Counted from the first letter of the stretch, positions 14,584-27,444 are shown. The stretch: 64,000 nt of DNA from Apostichopus japonicus (GCF_037975245.1 NC_092572.1:13706269-13770268); one strand, 5' to 3'. A program made the numbers and translations. The notes: a model not told the origin generated them from the letters alone.

Positions 14584-15229
14584 CTGAAATTTTGAGGACA
14601 ATCTTAATTACACATTTTTGAAATAGCAATTCCTATAGCACTCTGAATAAGCCTCCTCAGAAGAGCTGAATTCACAATTAATATTTAGATACCATTATAT
14701 AAGCTAACAATATAGGTCAATAACTTGCAACCCCAACAGATTTAAGATAATGCTATTTCTCATTCCAAAAGAAAATAAGAATAAACTCCTTCGTAGCAGG
14801 ACATCAAATTAAACCTTTCATTGTCTGTAAGAGTATAATGCAATTTCAATTCATATATCTGTTGTACTTAATAAGTAGCATATTCCATATCATGGACGTC
14901 ATAAGCATTATCATCATAATTAACACGAGTAGAGTAGTCTTGTAGTCAAATACTTTATCCGGGTACCAACAACAATTACAATAGTACTATTCTTTATGAT
15001 CCGATTACCGATTTCCTTCGTCGAGTTCAGCATTTTAGAATCCGAGTACCGAAAACCGAGTACGGGTTCTTCATCCGAGTACTCTTCGAGTACTTTTCAA
15101 GTATTTTTACTAATAAGTAGTTTATTTTATATCATGGTCATCTTCATCATTATTACTTTCATCAGTATCTTGTAGGGAGCATTACAATCAATGCATTGTA
15201 GTAACTATATATAAAACATATAAACACAC

Positions 15230-15247
15230 ACATATATATATATATAC

Positions 15248-15300
<53 letters not shown>

Positions 15301-15320
15301 TTTATATATATATATATATT

Positions 15321-15362
<42 letters not shown>
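15230..15362. repeat. (TA)n microsatellite
   Basis: Interrupted TA array inside the left unit of the tandem duplication. It is absent from the right unit, so it arose or was lost after duplication. Confidence 0.95.
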
Positions 15363-15466
15363 TCTAGGAAAACTAATACATGTTAGTTAATGAGGTCACG
15401 AGCAATGTAAACTTTAGTTAATTGACTTGAGGGAAGAAAGGTAAATGTTTATTATCGAGATGTTAA

Positions 15467-15567
15467 CTATCTCAGCAATTCCATACTTGTGCCACTTCCT
15501 GAATCTGCTGCACTAGTTGAAAATGCTGCGTCCATGGAATAGCCACGTTGCATCTCTTCCGCCATTG
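15467..15567 (-). CDS. Duplicated, possibly alternative terminal exon (3')
   Basis: This 101-nt exon copies the terminal exon at 16,593-16,693: same length, intact AG acceptor and intact frame through AEEMQRGYSMDAA to TSMELLR and a TAG stop. Its own upstream exon is truncated, but the phase-1 acceptor could be used by the intact exon at 16,924-17,064, giving an alternative C-terminus. Substitutions remove an NAT glycosylation motif and change a Cys (GSCTS to GSGTS). It may equally be a dead copy; only transcripts can tell. Confidence 0.5.
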
Positions 15568-15837
15568 CTGTAAGCAAACAAAAATAAATCTATACATAAT
15601 AGCGCTACATGCTTTATCATCAATCAAGGTAAAACATAAATTTCTTCCAGTACTGGCTATTTTTCAGTACAGAATTTTTATCAATTGTACCCAGGATGAT
15701 CAATAAGGGCAGGCGTCAACCATAACTTCTTGATAAACTAAGCAGGATAGGGGATGAAGGGAAAGTTCCCACTGACCGTTAGTTCTATACTTACCTAAAA
15801 AGTTTATAATACTACAATCCACCTCTGCAGTCTGAAC

Positions 15838-16959
15838 ATTATAATATTTCTCATTCCATGAGTAAATAAGAATAAGCTCCTTCGTTAAAGGACATCAAAA
15901 AGAAACCATTCATTGTCTGTAAGAAAATAATGCACTCTCCTTTCTCTCCAAGATTCTTTTCATTTTATATCTGTCGTACATAATAAGTAGTTTATTTTAT
16001 ATCATAGTCATCTTCATCAGCAATACCATCATAATTAACACGAGAAGAATAGTCTTGTAGTCAAATACGGGTACCAACAACAATTACCATAGTACTAATC
16101 ATTATGAATCGAGTACCAGAGTCCGAGTACAACATTTTGTTTACAGTAACAAGTACCATAGTCCAACTACTACTTTTTATTAACCGAAAGCCTAATACCA
16201 GTGTCCAATTACAGTGTTGTAGAATCCGGGTACCGAGTATGAGGGCTGTTTCATCCGATTACTTTTCCATTACTTTTCAAATAATTTTTATTAATTTAAT
16301 ATTCTAGATAATTATGCCTAAAATTGCTCCATGGTTGTCATTTCCAAATAATTATATGACAGATGAATGTGATGAATATGTCCGGATACTGTTATTTTTT
16401 TATCAAATACATAAAACTATCGTGTAATCTGTAACTTTATGATGATTGGAGAGTCTAAGTTTCGGCAGCAAAATATATATACCTTTCTGAAAGGAAAACT
16501 AAAGCATGTATGTTAATGAGGTCACGAGCGATGTAAACTTAGTTAACTGACATGAGGGAAGAAAGGTAAAATGTTACTTATCAAGCTGTTAATTATCTTA
16601 GCAATTTCATACTTGTGCAACTTCCTGAATCCGTTGCATTAGTTGACAATGTTGCGTTCATGGAATAGACACGTTGCAGCTCTTCCGCCTTTGCTGTAAG
16701 CCAAAAAAAAAAATAGATCTTTCTTAATAGTGATACATGCTTAAGCATCAATTTAGGTAAAACATTAAATTTCTCCCTGTGCTATCAATTTTTCAACAGA
16801 ATATTATCGACTGTACCCAGGATGATCAATGAGGGAGGCGTCAAGCATAACGTCTTGAAAAACTAAACCGGGATATAGGGGATAAAGGGAAAGGTTCCCA
16901 CTGACCGTGATCTCTATACTTACCTAACAAGGTTGTCATGCTAAAATCCACCTCTGCAG
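15838..16959. repeat. Right unit of the 1.1-kb tandem duplication
   Basis: Partner of 14,745-15,830. It contains the intact terminal exon 16,593-16,693 and the 3' part of exon 2. Short CGAGTACC-type motifs recur in both units (15,000-15,110 and 16,080-16,280) and form a degenerate low-complexity patch. Confidence 0.8.
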
Positions 16960-18443
16960 AGAATTTGACATCATGATCGGTGTTCCCAGATTGATTGCAG
17001 TTGACCTTTTTAAGGACGATACTTTTCTTGGATACTTTCTTCATTGCATAACAAAGTTGACCATCTGAATAAATTAATTATACAATTAGTTACCTTGATT
17101 TAATTATATAAAACAAGCGGGCAAGTCTCGGGGTTGCATTATCCTCTCTGCAAATACTCTAAGGCCTCATGAACAATTATATATGGGCTTCGTAATAACT
17201 TGTTTAAAGTTCATACCCTTCATCCAACACCCCTCTCACTGAACTAAACTGTATTTTCCCGCTTGAGTATTAACCCCAATAACTGTTGTTACTATGTATT
17301 TAGATAACGCTTCTCTTGTGTAGGTTGCAGTTCTATTCAACATTTCCTTCAATATGTATTCAGGACAAATGATCCCTAAAAACTAAGACAATAAATCCGA
17401 AATCCTCAAGCACAAAACAATATAAAGTCCCAATCTTTAGTTATTTCTTAAGCTTCCAACCATATTTGAAGAAAATCGGCACAGCCTTTAAAGAGTATGT
17501 TTTAACACAATGTTACATTAGAAATATACATTCGATCTTTCACACCATGCCATTTGGTGTCAGTTGCCTTGGTAACCGCATATTTTGATAGTACATGATG
17601 ATTCTGTCAAATCCGCGTTCAGGAAGAATTGCAACACTACAGAGGTTGTACACCCCCTCCCTCCACCCCTACTCCTTTTTCAAACTCACACAACGTATTT
17701 CTTGGCACAACCTTGTGTTTAAAACTACTTACATAGGGTATAAATATGCCTATGAGAGGAACCCGGTCGCCCTCCCCCTTCCGATGCCCTCACACACCCC
17801 TCCTTTTATATAAACCTGTAATCACCACTGGTCTACCATAACGTTTCGGGTCCCTGCCTAAATCAGTCGTGAATATTTGAAATTTGGCCCTGACCCTCGC
17901 TAACCCTAGTATAGGTCACCTTACCATAGTATTGACCTAACGATTACAATAAACACTTTTCCATCAGTACCAGTGACATAAGTACATAAATGTTCCGACA
18001 TGATGACTGGTATTAATTACGTATGCATGATGACCTTTTGTAAATGTAATATAACTGAATCTTTGTTTTCTTAAATGAAAAAACTGGATGAATTCATACA
18101 TTTTGGAGTGATTTTTGAGAGCTCACTTTATCACTTTGGTCTCCTTGAACAAAAGAGGTAGGCCTCTTTGCTAACCTTGGATATCGAGGCTCAGTGTCTC
18201 TTTGCTAACACTGGGAATTCACGAACGTTTCACTGAATTAGAAACATGCCAGACTATTAACCTACAATAAAACCTGCAATTAATATCATACATATAATGT
18301 CGGTTCTGCCTCAGGTCACACGTTAAGTGAGTGCTTAGGTGATGAAAGCTAAGGTACTCACCGACTGGTAACAGGATCCATACCAGGACTCCAATTATTA
18401 AGAAAAAACCAAGGAGAAGAGAACTTCGTTGATCAACATCCAT
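16593..18443 (-). CDS. Small secreted Cys-module protein, 107 residues (short form of the second locus)
   Basis: Exons 18362-18443, 16924-17064 and 16593-16693 join in phase 1 to a complete frame ending in TAA. Exon 1 (MDVDQRSSLLLG...) is a strongly hydrophobic signal peptide or uncleaved anchor. Exon 2 (about residues 28-74) is the short module, with CYAMKKV, a C-X17-C pair and a KKVNC end. It resembles the module of the IgGFc-binding gene at 43,403, which has CYVIDNV and KQVPC with the same spacing. Exon 3 adds 33 residues with two NAT glycosylation motifs and a short basic end. No enzyme or binding function is recognisable. Since all introns are phase 1, exon 2 could instead splice to the duplicated terminal exon (15,567) or to the lectin exons at 14,583 and below. 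The roughly 450 bases upstream of the ATG are conserved at 39,260-39,825, which suggests a shared promoter. Confidence 0.65.
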
Positions 18444-19540
18444 GATTCTCCACCTTTCTGAGTTATACTTTAATCTCAGACTTTGTTAATACTTCTTATG
18501 TTTGACCCCGTTGTATGTTTTCATTGTCAGTTATTTCTTTCATCGCTTTATACAGGCACAGATTTCCGCATGATGAATAAAGATATTAGGTCGATAACCA
18601 ATTTTTTTTTTTTTTTTTTTTGCGGTGCCCGTATGTGTATATATTGTAAATATGTCTTACAGACAGTTATATAAAGATACAATTGATGAAATATATTGAA
18701 GCGTTGAAAACCTATATATGACAAAGTAATCAGTTCTAACCAACGAGAATGTTTATTATTTTGAAACTTGTAAAGACTATAGCAACGGCAAGCTATTGAA
18801 CGGCGATCGAAGCATCTCTCTCTGTTTTTTTTTTAATATCAAATTTGGTACTAAATTTGCCGCCCACTTCACACATCTGGAAATATTTAACTTAAACTTG
18901 GTCGGTTGGTCCGACTTTAATGAGGGGTTCAGGGCTATTGAACTTTTCTATTGTAGATCAGTAACCTAATATCGAGTACCACTCAAAAATAAGATTGCAA
19001 CTGATAAATCTAACGCACTCTCCAATAATATTTCACAATTCTTATTAGTTAGTGTATGTTTTAATAACCCCATTGCCTAGTAAAGCTTTGCCGCCCAGAA
19101 TTATGAATATTTTTTTATCGGAGACGAAAAATAAAACGTTCTGAAATGATGAACAATTTCTGCTCCTTATAGACGGAACTAAGTGACTGAAGATTAAAAT
19201 ATTAATAAATATTGCTGATGAAGTATACTTTTACGGGATTTAATTAGGAAACTTCACAGCAAAGTACCTACCACCAACGCAAAAAAAAAGCTGCTAATCA
19301 GTTACAGTTCTTTTCGTTGATTATAACACAGTCCATGTTATTTTGTTACATTAAGACAATTATATATACCTTATCTTGTTACGTAATATAATCAAATAAA
19401 TAATTATAATAAAATGATGAGGTCCAGGAGTTATAGTAAGACCAGATCATCACTGCGAATTAATCTAGACAGCAGTTAGCAATGTGAGAATCACGATTCT
19501 AATTCAATACTGATGATCTTGAATGTAATAAACCCACGCA
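18444..19540 (-). promoter_or_regulatory. Conserved upstream region of the 107-residue gene (putative promoter)
   Basis: 18,444-18,960 aligns, inverted, with 39,180-39,825, including the stretches CGATCGCCGTTCAATA and GTCTGAGATTAAAGTATAAC just before the ATG. The next part, 18,960-19,040, aligns inverted with 30,480-30,570. Promoter function is inferred only from position and conservation. A poly-T tract lies at 18,601-18,621. Confidence 0.3.
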
Positions 19541-19603
19541 GAACGGCCCTATAATATCAGCATTCAACGTTCGATGGATGCTGATGCTATAGGGGCGTTC
19601 TGC
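19538..19603. other. 66-nt imperfect hairpin near the centre of the inverted duplication
   Basis: The left arm GCAGAACGGCCCTATAATAT and the following bases pair with the right arm GATGCTGATGCTATAGGGGC and the following bases, with only about three mismatches or bulges over 27 positions, around an 11-nt loop. Size and shape resemble a microRNA precursor or a MITE relic. No known microRNA seed is recognised. Confidence 0.6.
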
Positions 19604-20267
19604 GAATCGAAAAAAAAGTGTAACGTTTTGTTTTAAATTATTTTTCATGCGAAGTTGAATGGATTTTCATTAAAATTCTAAGTTATGAACTTCGGTTACT
19701 TAAGCAAAAGTAGTATAAACGAAACATCCAACATGATTGGCCAGTTAAAACTTTCAAAATAAGTTATAGAAATTAAAAAAGTTTGTCTTGTCATAAATTT
19801 GAAGGGATTTGGAGAAGCTCGATTATTGGTCTGTCATTTCTTATACGAGTGATACAAAGTGAATATATCTTCATTATTATGTGATCAATTTCGTTTCAGG
19901 TTAGTAAATTTATGCTTTATCAGCAAACAACGACAACGAAACGTAGTCAACAAAACTACGTCAACCACTGAAACAACTATCATACAGATCCAACGTCGTT
20001 AAACAACATCCGTGATTATCTTTCTCTCTCAAAGCCTAAATTTAAGGTTTATTAATCATTCGACATCATTCATATATTATATCATAACAATATTCTCCAT
20101 TGTTGTCATTCTCAATACTGGATGCTGTATATAACATTTCGCTATATTGGCGAAGATAATCTTCCGATGAACTATTCTTAGGTCTGTGCGATATTAATAA
20201 AATAACAGTCCCCTTATTCTGTACAATATTAATAAAGTACGAATTGCCATATGTGATGCATATATTA

Positions 20268-20575
20268 CCGGTGCTGTGGCTGAGTGGGTTAAGGCAGTGG
20301 CATCTGAAGCAGGTTCCGGGTTCGATGCCCGGCCGAGTCAAAATAAGGTGGGTTTTTCATCCAAGAGCAATATACGGTTTTCTCATCTGAAATGAATTTC
20401 TAAATTGAAAAGATTCCAAATTTGAGTTAAAAATGTTGAATTGGAAGCCACCCGACGTGTAAGTTGTAATCCATTAGCCCTTACGGGTTTCCCTACATTT
20501 TTGGTCGCTCCAGCGTCGTTAAAATAACTTTTATTATTATGATTATCTTTATTATTATGATTATTATTATTGATG
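20268..20575 (+). mobile_element. tRNA-derived SINE
   Basis: The head has a pol III A box (TGGCTGAGTGG) and B box (GGTTCGATGCC) with tRNA-like spacing. A tRNA-unrelated body with GGTCGCTCCAGCGTCGTT follows, and it ends in a (TTATTA)n tail. The acceptor stem is not that of a functional tRNA, so this is a retroposon and not a tRNA gene. Confidence 0.75.
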
Positions 20576-20769
20576 TTCATATAGGTCCGCTAGACATAAT
20601 AGTAATAAGTGGGCACCACAAGGAGTTGCAGATCTCATCCCAAAATTTGGTTATATAGGCACAAATAAAACACTAATTCAACCAATGCAGTCACTACAGT
20701 ACTTCCTCATGCATGATACAATACGTTCAGCTATAATACAAAGATAACGCATATGTAGACTTTTATTTC

Positions 20770-21190
20770 AATATATGTCAACAACCATTCAAACCTACTA
20801 TCAGTACATGGTACGTTCTAACTACACAATTTTTCCTTATTTTTATTTCACAATAAAATCATGTTTCTAACATACAAGTGTATTACAGTCAACAGCATTG
20901 AATTTTACTGTCATTTACTGTTATTACTTTTCAATTTACAACGAGAAAGAAAGCTGACAAAATCATATTCTAGGTGGTTTGACAAATATTTTAGCCAAAC
21001 CTGGGTCCTTATGTATCCGACTAACTTTCCATGAAGCTGTGCCCAATAAAATGTAAATTGCAGGCAATGTTGACCAATGTATTCAATTGTGGCATTAGCT
21101 GAATGACGTAATATTACTTGTTAGGGGCAAATCTTTACCCATATTTGGTTTAAATCTTTGTCAATATTTAACAAGATACTATCTACCCTT
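20770..21190 (-). pseudogene. Relic of a lectin-gene intron in the orientation of the second locus
   Basis: The sequence matches 13,470-13,980 (an intron of the second lectin locus) in direct orientation, including ATATGTCAAC, AACATACAAGT, CCTTATGTATCC and the old MITE ends. The neighbouring CTLD exon is missing. It shows that a further partial copy of the lectin gene existed between the two inverted copies. Confidence 0.5.
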
Positions 21191-21265
21191 CCATTTATCT
21201 TCCATCTATCCATTCATCCATCCATCCATCCGTCCGTCCATCCCTCCGTCCGTCTGTCCGTCTTT
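21185..21265. repeat. (CCAT/CCGT)n microsatellite
   Basis: Tetranucleotide array with CCAT drifting to CCGT and TCTGTCCG at the right. The minus-strand open frame across it, rich in DGRTDG, is an artefact of the repeat. Confidence 0.9.
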
Positions 21266-21569
21266 CTATGCATGCTTGAAAGAAAACTGCAATACTACCA
21301 GCAAGTTTAATCAAATATGAAAATAAGAGAAGACGAGTGTCTTTATTAATTTCCAATATCTTGCGCAAACAGGTTTGAATAGAAACTCTAAAACACAATG
21401 AAACAGAGTTAATTCAAAACTCCAACAAAACCTTTCGGCGAGAGCATTAATAAAACGAGAACTGAAAGAATAATATAATATTAGAAGAAAATTGTAGAAA
21501 TTTAATATTGTATTGCTCGTTGCCAAAGATAAAGCATGTTAGAAACAATCAGTAGATTGATTCGTCAAA

Positions 21570-21842
21570 CTTATCGCAACCTTTGCATTGCTGTTGCTGA
21601 TTTATCTAAAGTTGCTGTCTATTCTACTTACTTTGTTCTTCAGTGCTTTACACAATCAATCAATCTTTATATTCTGTAAGAAAAAACTAACATTATTGAT
21701 CACTTCGTTTAATCAATCAACTTCAAACAAAATGAAGAAAGGGATAACTGATCCACTTCTCCAATGGCCACAACAAGAAAGAACTGCGATTGGACATCAA
21801 AGGATATTGACAATGAATAGAATTCAATTGTATATCATTTTT
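21570..21842 (+). repeat. Dispersed retroposon-like repeat with a (TA)n tail, copy 2
   Basis: Plus-strand partner of the repeat at 9,180-9,450, ending in GAATTCAATTG and followed by TA repeats. Family not recognised. Confidence 0.6.
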
Positions 21843-21843
21843 T

Positions 21844-22162
<319 letters not shown>

Positions 22163-22272
22163 CCTCATTACACGTTCTTGTGAAGACGTTATTGTCGTTA
22201 TCTGCTAAGCACGTTTCCAGCAATTCTAATACTTCCATCGTGATCAAGAAAACAGAAAGAGATCGGAAAAGA

Positions 22273-25200
22273 ATGTTTATTCTTACTGTCTACGTGTTGC
22301 TAGTACAGTGTATAGCACTAGTGTCCTCAGGGAACGGTAAGTTAATCATTTTATTACATTATAAACGGGAACCTTACAGACGTATCATTGCGTAGGAATC
22401 GGTCCTAATCTGGATGTTAGGAAATGTGGCTTGGATTTGAGAGGGTGGATAATAAAGCTACCACAAAACGTTTGAACAAAAATGTACTTTTTTTCTTAAA
22501 CATACGCATTCAAAAGAATTAAAATTTAAGTTTAATTTTGTGAAGAATAAGGTTCATTTTTAATTCCCTCTTTCTTAATTTGGCAACATAACGACATTTA
22601 TGAAATAACGGAGGGACAAATATCATTCCCAAAATATGGAAAAGTTGTATTTTTGATTACCAAAAAGGGGCACTTCTTACTTAAGAAAGGGGTTACTTTT
22701 GAAGTGTTGAACAAAACTGGGAGGGTACTGATTCTCCATGCTCCTTACTCCGAAGACCCCGATTAGTCATTATTATACCATAGAAACCCCATTCTGTCTT
22801 CTATGACATAAACACGAATTAACAGATCCCTATCTCTACAATCATTATCACACACTCGTTACGGTGTAGTTTTTTTTCTTCTAAAATGTTGGCCCATTCA
22901 CTGCGATAGAACGAAATTAATAAACAATTCAAGACTTGTTCTTTGATATTGTCTTCGTCGAGATGGGAAAATTAATTGAACGTATGGGTGGTCAGTGGTA
23001 TCGACCTCTCCGTTCAAAACTGTGCATTATGGGTCATATGCTGGGCCACTTATGTCATCATATCACCACTGCGTAATGCCTGTGTGACTCTGTGTTACCT
23101 GGTCAAATCTATGTTACAGCAGCCGTGCAATGTTACGCTTCCATTGTTTAAAATTGGACTTATTTCTAGTTTGTAATGTCCACACGGTGATGCATATCAA
23201 GAATGTTTACAGTGCATTGAATCTAATGTGAACCTCTCAAACATGTTCATGTCAATCTTGTAAATCACGTCTTGTTTGGTCTTCAGATTCGAACGATGTC
23301 ATTTGTCGAGCTGTTAGTGAGATTTATCCCAATGGCACTACCAGATGGACATCGGACGTCAACCCAGAGATGTGCACTGTCATTGTTCCTGGTGGACACA
23401 GGACTACATCGAACTCATCGAGGAAAACATGGTCTGTGAGGTCTTCGGAGGTTCTAAGTGGATTTTTTGGCAAACGTAAGTGTTATACTTATTTAACAAA
23501 GTTGCAAAGTTTCGTAAAAAAGAGAAAGCAACACCACTTAGAAAAAAGAAGAAGTATATGCACAGAATGAAATAAATAGCTTTACACAATGCTGTTACAT
23601 GCGGATGGATCAGATACGGTCTAAACGCTGCTGAAAGTTACGAGTAATGTATCAGAAATGTAATAATCTATCTGAACGCATGCGTTGAGATGTCACATCC
23701 CTTTTACGCAGCTCGTACATAAGCTGTTAGAGAGTAGGTTATACAAATGCGTGTAAGGGCGGACACTTTTATCATCAAAGAACGATGGGAGTTCTGAGAC
23801 CTAGTTCAGAATTAGATGGAAAGATTATGATGGATCTTGTTGAATATTTAATAATGATAATGAATTAAATCTTGGAACCCGATGATAAAAAACAAATGTG
23901 CAATGGAACATCAGGCTTTAGTTAAGCTTTAGTAAAGAGCAACTTGTATTGATAGATGGTAAGAGAGAAACTGCTGTTGTAAAGTATTTGATGGAAACAC
24001 AAGACAAGACAAGATAATGCAGGCACAGTAGGTCTATCAATCCATTGCTTTTATTACAATTTCAGAACAAAATCTTTATTTTTATGGAGAGGGATCGTAA
24101 GGACTTTTTAAAGATTCTCCAGTACTATTACGACGTCAACTAACTTGAAATTGTTAATTTGTTGAGTTCAATGCCAAAGACCTTCGGGAAGAGTTCTTTT
24201 TTATATTGGATACAAAACGCTTCATCCTATGAAAGTATATGACAGCACTTTTGGCAACGTAACTTACAAAAAGTAATGTCCTATTGCAACTGTTTATAAA
24301 TTCACAACTTTTCGATACCTGTTGTGTGTTAAAATATCTCGACTATTGCGAATAATGAATTACTTCTAAATATTACTTTAATAATTATAAGATTAAGCTA
24401 CTACAATGAATTTAATGAAACGAGCAGAATAAAGGACATGTGGGCCTTTTAATATATCAATTGACTCAATGACCGTCTTAAAGTTAAAAGAAACCTGTTT
24501 TGATGTTAAATGTATCATACAAATCAACAGATTGAGGAAGTTGCGTGGATGAAAGAATTCTCGTATTTGGATTTTGAAATACTGTTCTTGGACACTGGCA
24601 TTCGGTTCATAAAAACAGTACTCGGATTATGGTACTTGTTACTCTAATTCTCAAGTACTCGGAAGAACTTGGTTTCATTTGATGTCCTTGTACGAAGTTG
24701 TTTATTCTGATTTACTTTTGGCGTGAGAAATATTATGATATTGAATCTGTTCTGGTTGCAAGATATTGCTATATATTGTATTTAAAGTAGGTACTCTAAG
24801 GTTAAAGGAGAAGGCAACTCTTCTGAGGCTTATACACAGTGCTACAGTTATTGCTATTAACAAAATGAGTAATTAAGGTTGTCTACTGAATTCCAGCTAG
24901 ACAAAATTTGAGGACCTCCCTTGAAACACCCACCACCACCTTGGTTACTTTGGCTACGACCGATAGTCACTCTACTATGGATGGAAGTACTATTAAGATA
25001 GAAGATCCATTGACGAATGCTAGTAAGTATACCGTGCTTTATAACACCAACCTTTTTACTCCAACTTTAAAAAAACAATTTTGTGTTCCTTTTTGTTGAA
25101 CATGTTGATTACTATAAAAGACGTACTTCGCTTCCTTGTATTGCAAAAACATTATTCGATTGTGTAATTTGATAAATTCGTCATCGTGGATAAATATATT

Positions 25201-27444
25201 ATATTATTTCCGCATGATTTGCACCACAACGCAAAGGGATGATCAAGAGACTATATGTTAATATGTCTCTTAGGTGAAAAAGTTCATTAAAGATTCTTGT
25301 TTCATCAATGTATCTCTTCTTATGTATTTACAGGTTACGACAACCGTCATTTGTTAAATAAACCAGATTACATAATTTTCGTTTGGGTGAGAAGGTCAAT
25401 GGCCGAATTTGCATGTTGATCACAAAATGTTTCTATTGAATTATCTCCTGTTGGATTTATTAGAAGTTGCGCACGTTACCTATAAATTGAGTGCAGACAT
25501 GCTAGGATGTTATCAGCTCACTCTCGTAATCAATTTATTTTATCATAATAATTTCATTCTTTATAGCAACATTAATGTTCTTAGTAAACTTATGGAGATT
25601 TAATATAAAACAGGGTGCTCAGGACTGAAAATCAACCTAATTAGTATCAACATATTTGTATGTTGAAAATATGCTATTTTGAAAGAGAAAGAAGACAAAG
25701 ATTGTGTTTAAAGATTGTAGCCTGTACTGATAACATGTTTCAATAGTTGTGGAAATATCATCGGTACTGCATGGCTAAAGTCATCATGCGTTATCTATGC
25801 ATAATTCCCAGACTGCCCTATGTGGACCCCGTACAATGGTAGTTTATACTGCTATATCGAAGATAGTACCACATACGAGGACGCTACGGAGAAGTGTCGT
25901 GGTTATTCTGAACATGCTTACATCGTATCCATTGAGACATCCGATGAAAACACCTTTGTCACAAACTTATGCTTATCACAAGCAACAGAAGAAGATAATA
26001 ATGCGGCTACTTGGATCGAAATTCTTCATAGACCAGAATGTAAGATTCAAGAGGGTACAAAATTAAATACGGTTTTAAAGGTGTATTTTATTAAACTCTT
26101 ACATATCTTTTGCATTATTCAAATTTCTCCGAAATGCCTCGCAAAAAAACAAAGCCACTGAAATATCACTGAGGTATGTAGGCAATAAATGTCTGGAAAA
26201 CTGATCATTCTCGGGTTTAGACTTAAATATGCAGTACTTAATCCTTACAACATCGGAAAACGATGAAAAGTGTACCACTTGGCGAGTAGTTTACCAAGTG
26301 ATTTGGTAGCTATGATATCATGACATAAGTTGTGTAGAAGACACATTCAATTAGTATATGAGTGTGAGAAAATGAGTATATTCTCTTTTTGTTGAGCGTG
26401 CGCGTGCCAGGTTATGGATGTAGTCCGTCCAAATTTATATGTATGCACTATGGTTAATTGACTTGAAAGGTGCACCAGTTTAAAATCCTTTATTGTAAAT
26501 GATTTTTTAACATAATCACATGCAGAAGTTACTGTATGTTATAAACTGTGTCGCTATGTAATCGACGTATTGCTGCGTTGATAGAGGATTATGGGATACA
26601 ACGCAGTATGTATAGAGCCTGACAGTCTGACATGAAAGGACAATCGTACGAATACCGAATTATTTTTTTAAAATATTGATTTTTCACATATCGCCGGTTT
26701 GTTAGAACTTCGCCATTCTTCTTGTCAGATTTTCTGCAACCATATCACGCAAATCGCAGTTTAATGAGATCACACAATAAATTACTTCTGTGTGAAAATT
26801 GCTCAAATCGATCATGGGGCACAGGAGCTTTTGCTGCTGCTGCCCCTTTTCTGATGAACATCCTTCCAGAACATGTAAAACACAAACCATCTCTTGCTTC
26901 TTTTAAACGCTTTCTCAAGATTCATCTGATGAAAACTGTTTAATTAATTGTTCAATGTTGCCCATTTTTTGCTTGCATTTTTGTCTTGTATTATGCGTCC
27001 TGTTTTTGTTTAGCTGTCGCACTGATTGTGTCACTGCGCCATGAGCGTCTTTATTGACAGATACCGGCGCATTATAAATGTCCATTATTCAGCACTACGT
27101 GAATAAGCTTTGATGAAAAAAAAGAGAGGTTAATAAATTAACAGACAAACAAATAAATAAATAAACAAACCAAAACATTACGTTTTATTTCAATCACTAT
27201 TCTTGAAACAAAGACAGCTTTTAATGAATAGCATGTGCCAGAAAGATGTTCTAACGTTCTTTGTATTATGTTTCTCTCAGCTTTCGACATTTTGACTACT
27301 GGTGAGAATGCTACTTATCACAACTGGTTTGCCGAAGCAAAACGATGGGATCCATGTGTTATTATTCGCTTTCCAATAGTCGGGACATGGTTTGACGAGC
27401 TTTGCTCTTTAAATTTCTATTACGTGTGCGAATGTAGAAAGTAG
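22273..27444 (+). CDS. Secreted lectin-like protein: Cys module plus one C-type lectin-like domain
   Basis: Five exons with phase-1 junctions (22273-22336, 23287-23475, 24897-25022, 25812-26039, 27281-27444) give 256 residues ending in TAG. Exon 1 is a signal peptide (MFILTVYVLLVQC...). Exon 2 is a short module with CRAVS, C-X22-C, VPGGH and EVLSG, matching exon 2 of the lectin gene at 0.6-6.9 kb (there LELLCG, so the third Cys is Ser here). Exon 3 is a Thr-rich linker. Exons 4-5 form a CTLD with CPMWTPYNG, CRGYSEHAY, YHNW and FYYVCECRK. No EPN or QPD motif is present. The CTLD half is nearly identical in protein to the minus-strand exons at 11.9-14.6 kb, and the introns also align. A LINE fragment interrupts its last intron. 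No membrane segment after the CTLD; probably secreted. Confidence 0.8.
26658..27087 (+). mobile_element. 3' fragment of a CR1/jockey-like LINE
   Basis: 26,722-26,943 encodes a typical C-terminal tail of a LINE reverse transcriptase protein (AFAAAAPFLMNILPEH, then SLASFKRFLKIHL, stop). A short 3' end with CGGCGCATTATAAATG follows. The homologous intron of the inverted paralog lacks the stretch between about 26,657 and 27,087, so the insertion came after the duplication. Confidence 0.7.

Larger units (their letters stand above)
14745..15830. repeat. Left unit of a 1.1-kb tandem duplication
   Basis: 14,745-15,010 matches 15,838-16,105, and 15,365-15,830 matches 16,489-16,959, at offsets of about 1.09-1.13 kb, so the two units are head to tail. 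The junction lies right after CTCTGCAG at 15,830, inside the Cys-module exon of the 107-residue gene. The unit therefore carries only the 3' end of that exon (exon 2') but a full copy of the terminal exon. A (TA)n array at 15,230-15,362 sits inside it. Confidence 0.8.

Noticed and set aside
20268-20341. Functional tRNA gene
   Set aside because: A and B boxes are present, but the acceptor stem does not close and a SINE body with a simple-sequence tail follows.
23390-23475. Possible frameshift in exon 2 of the plus-strand lectin gene
   Set aside because: An alternative frame looked similar to the paralog, but the annotated frame aligns as well (EVLSG against LELLCG), stays open and joins in phase 1, so no shift is needed.
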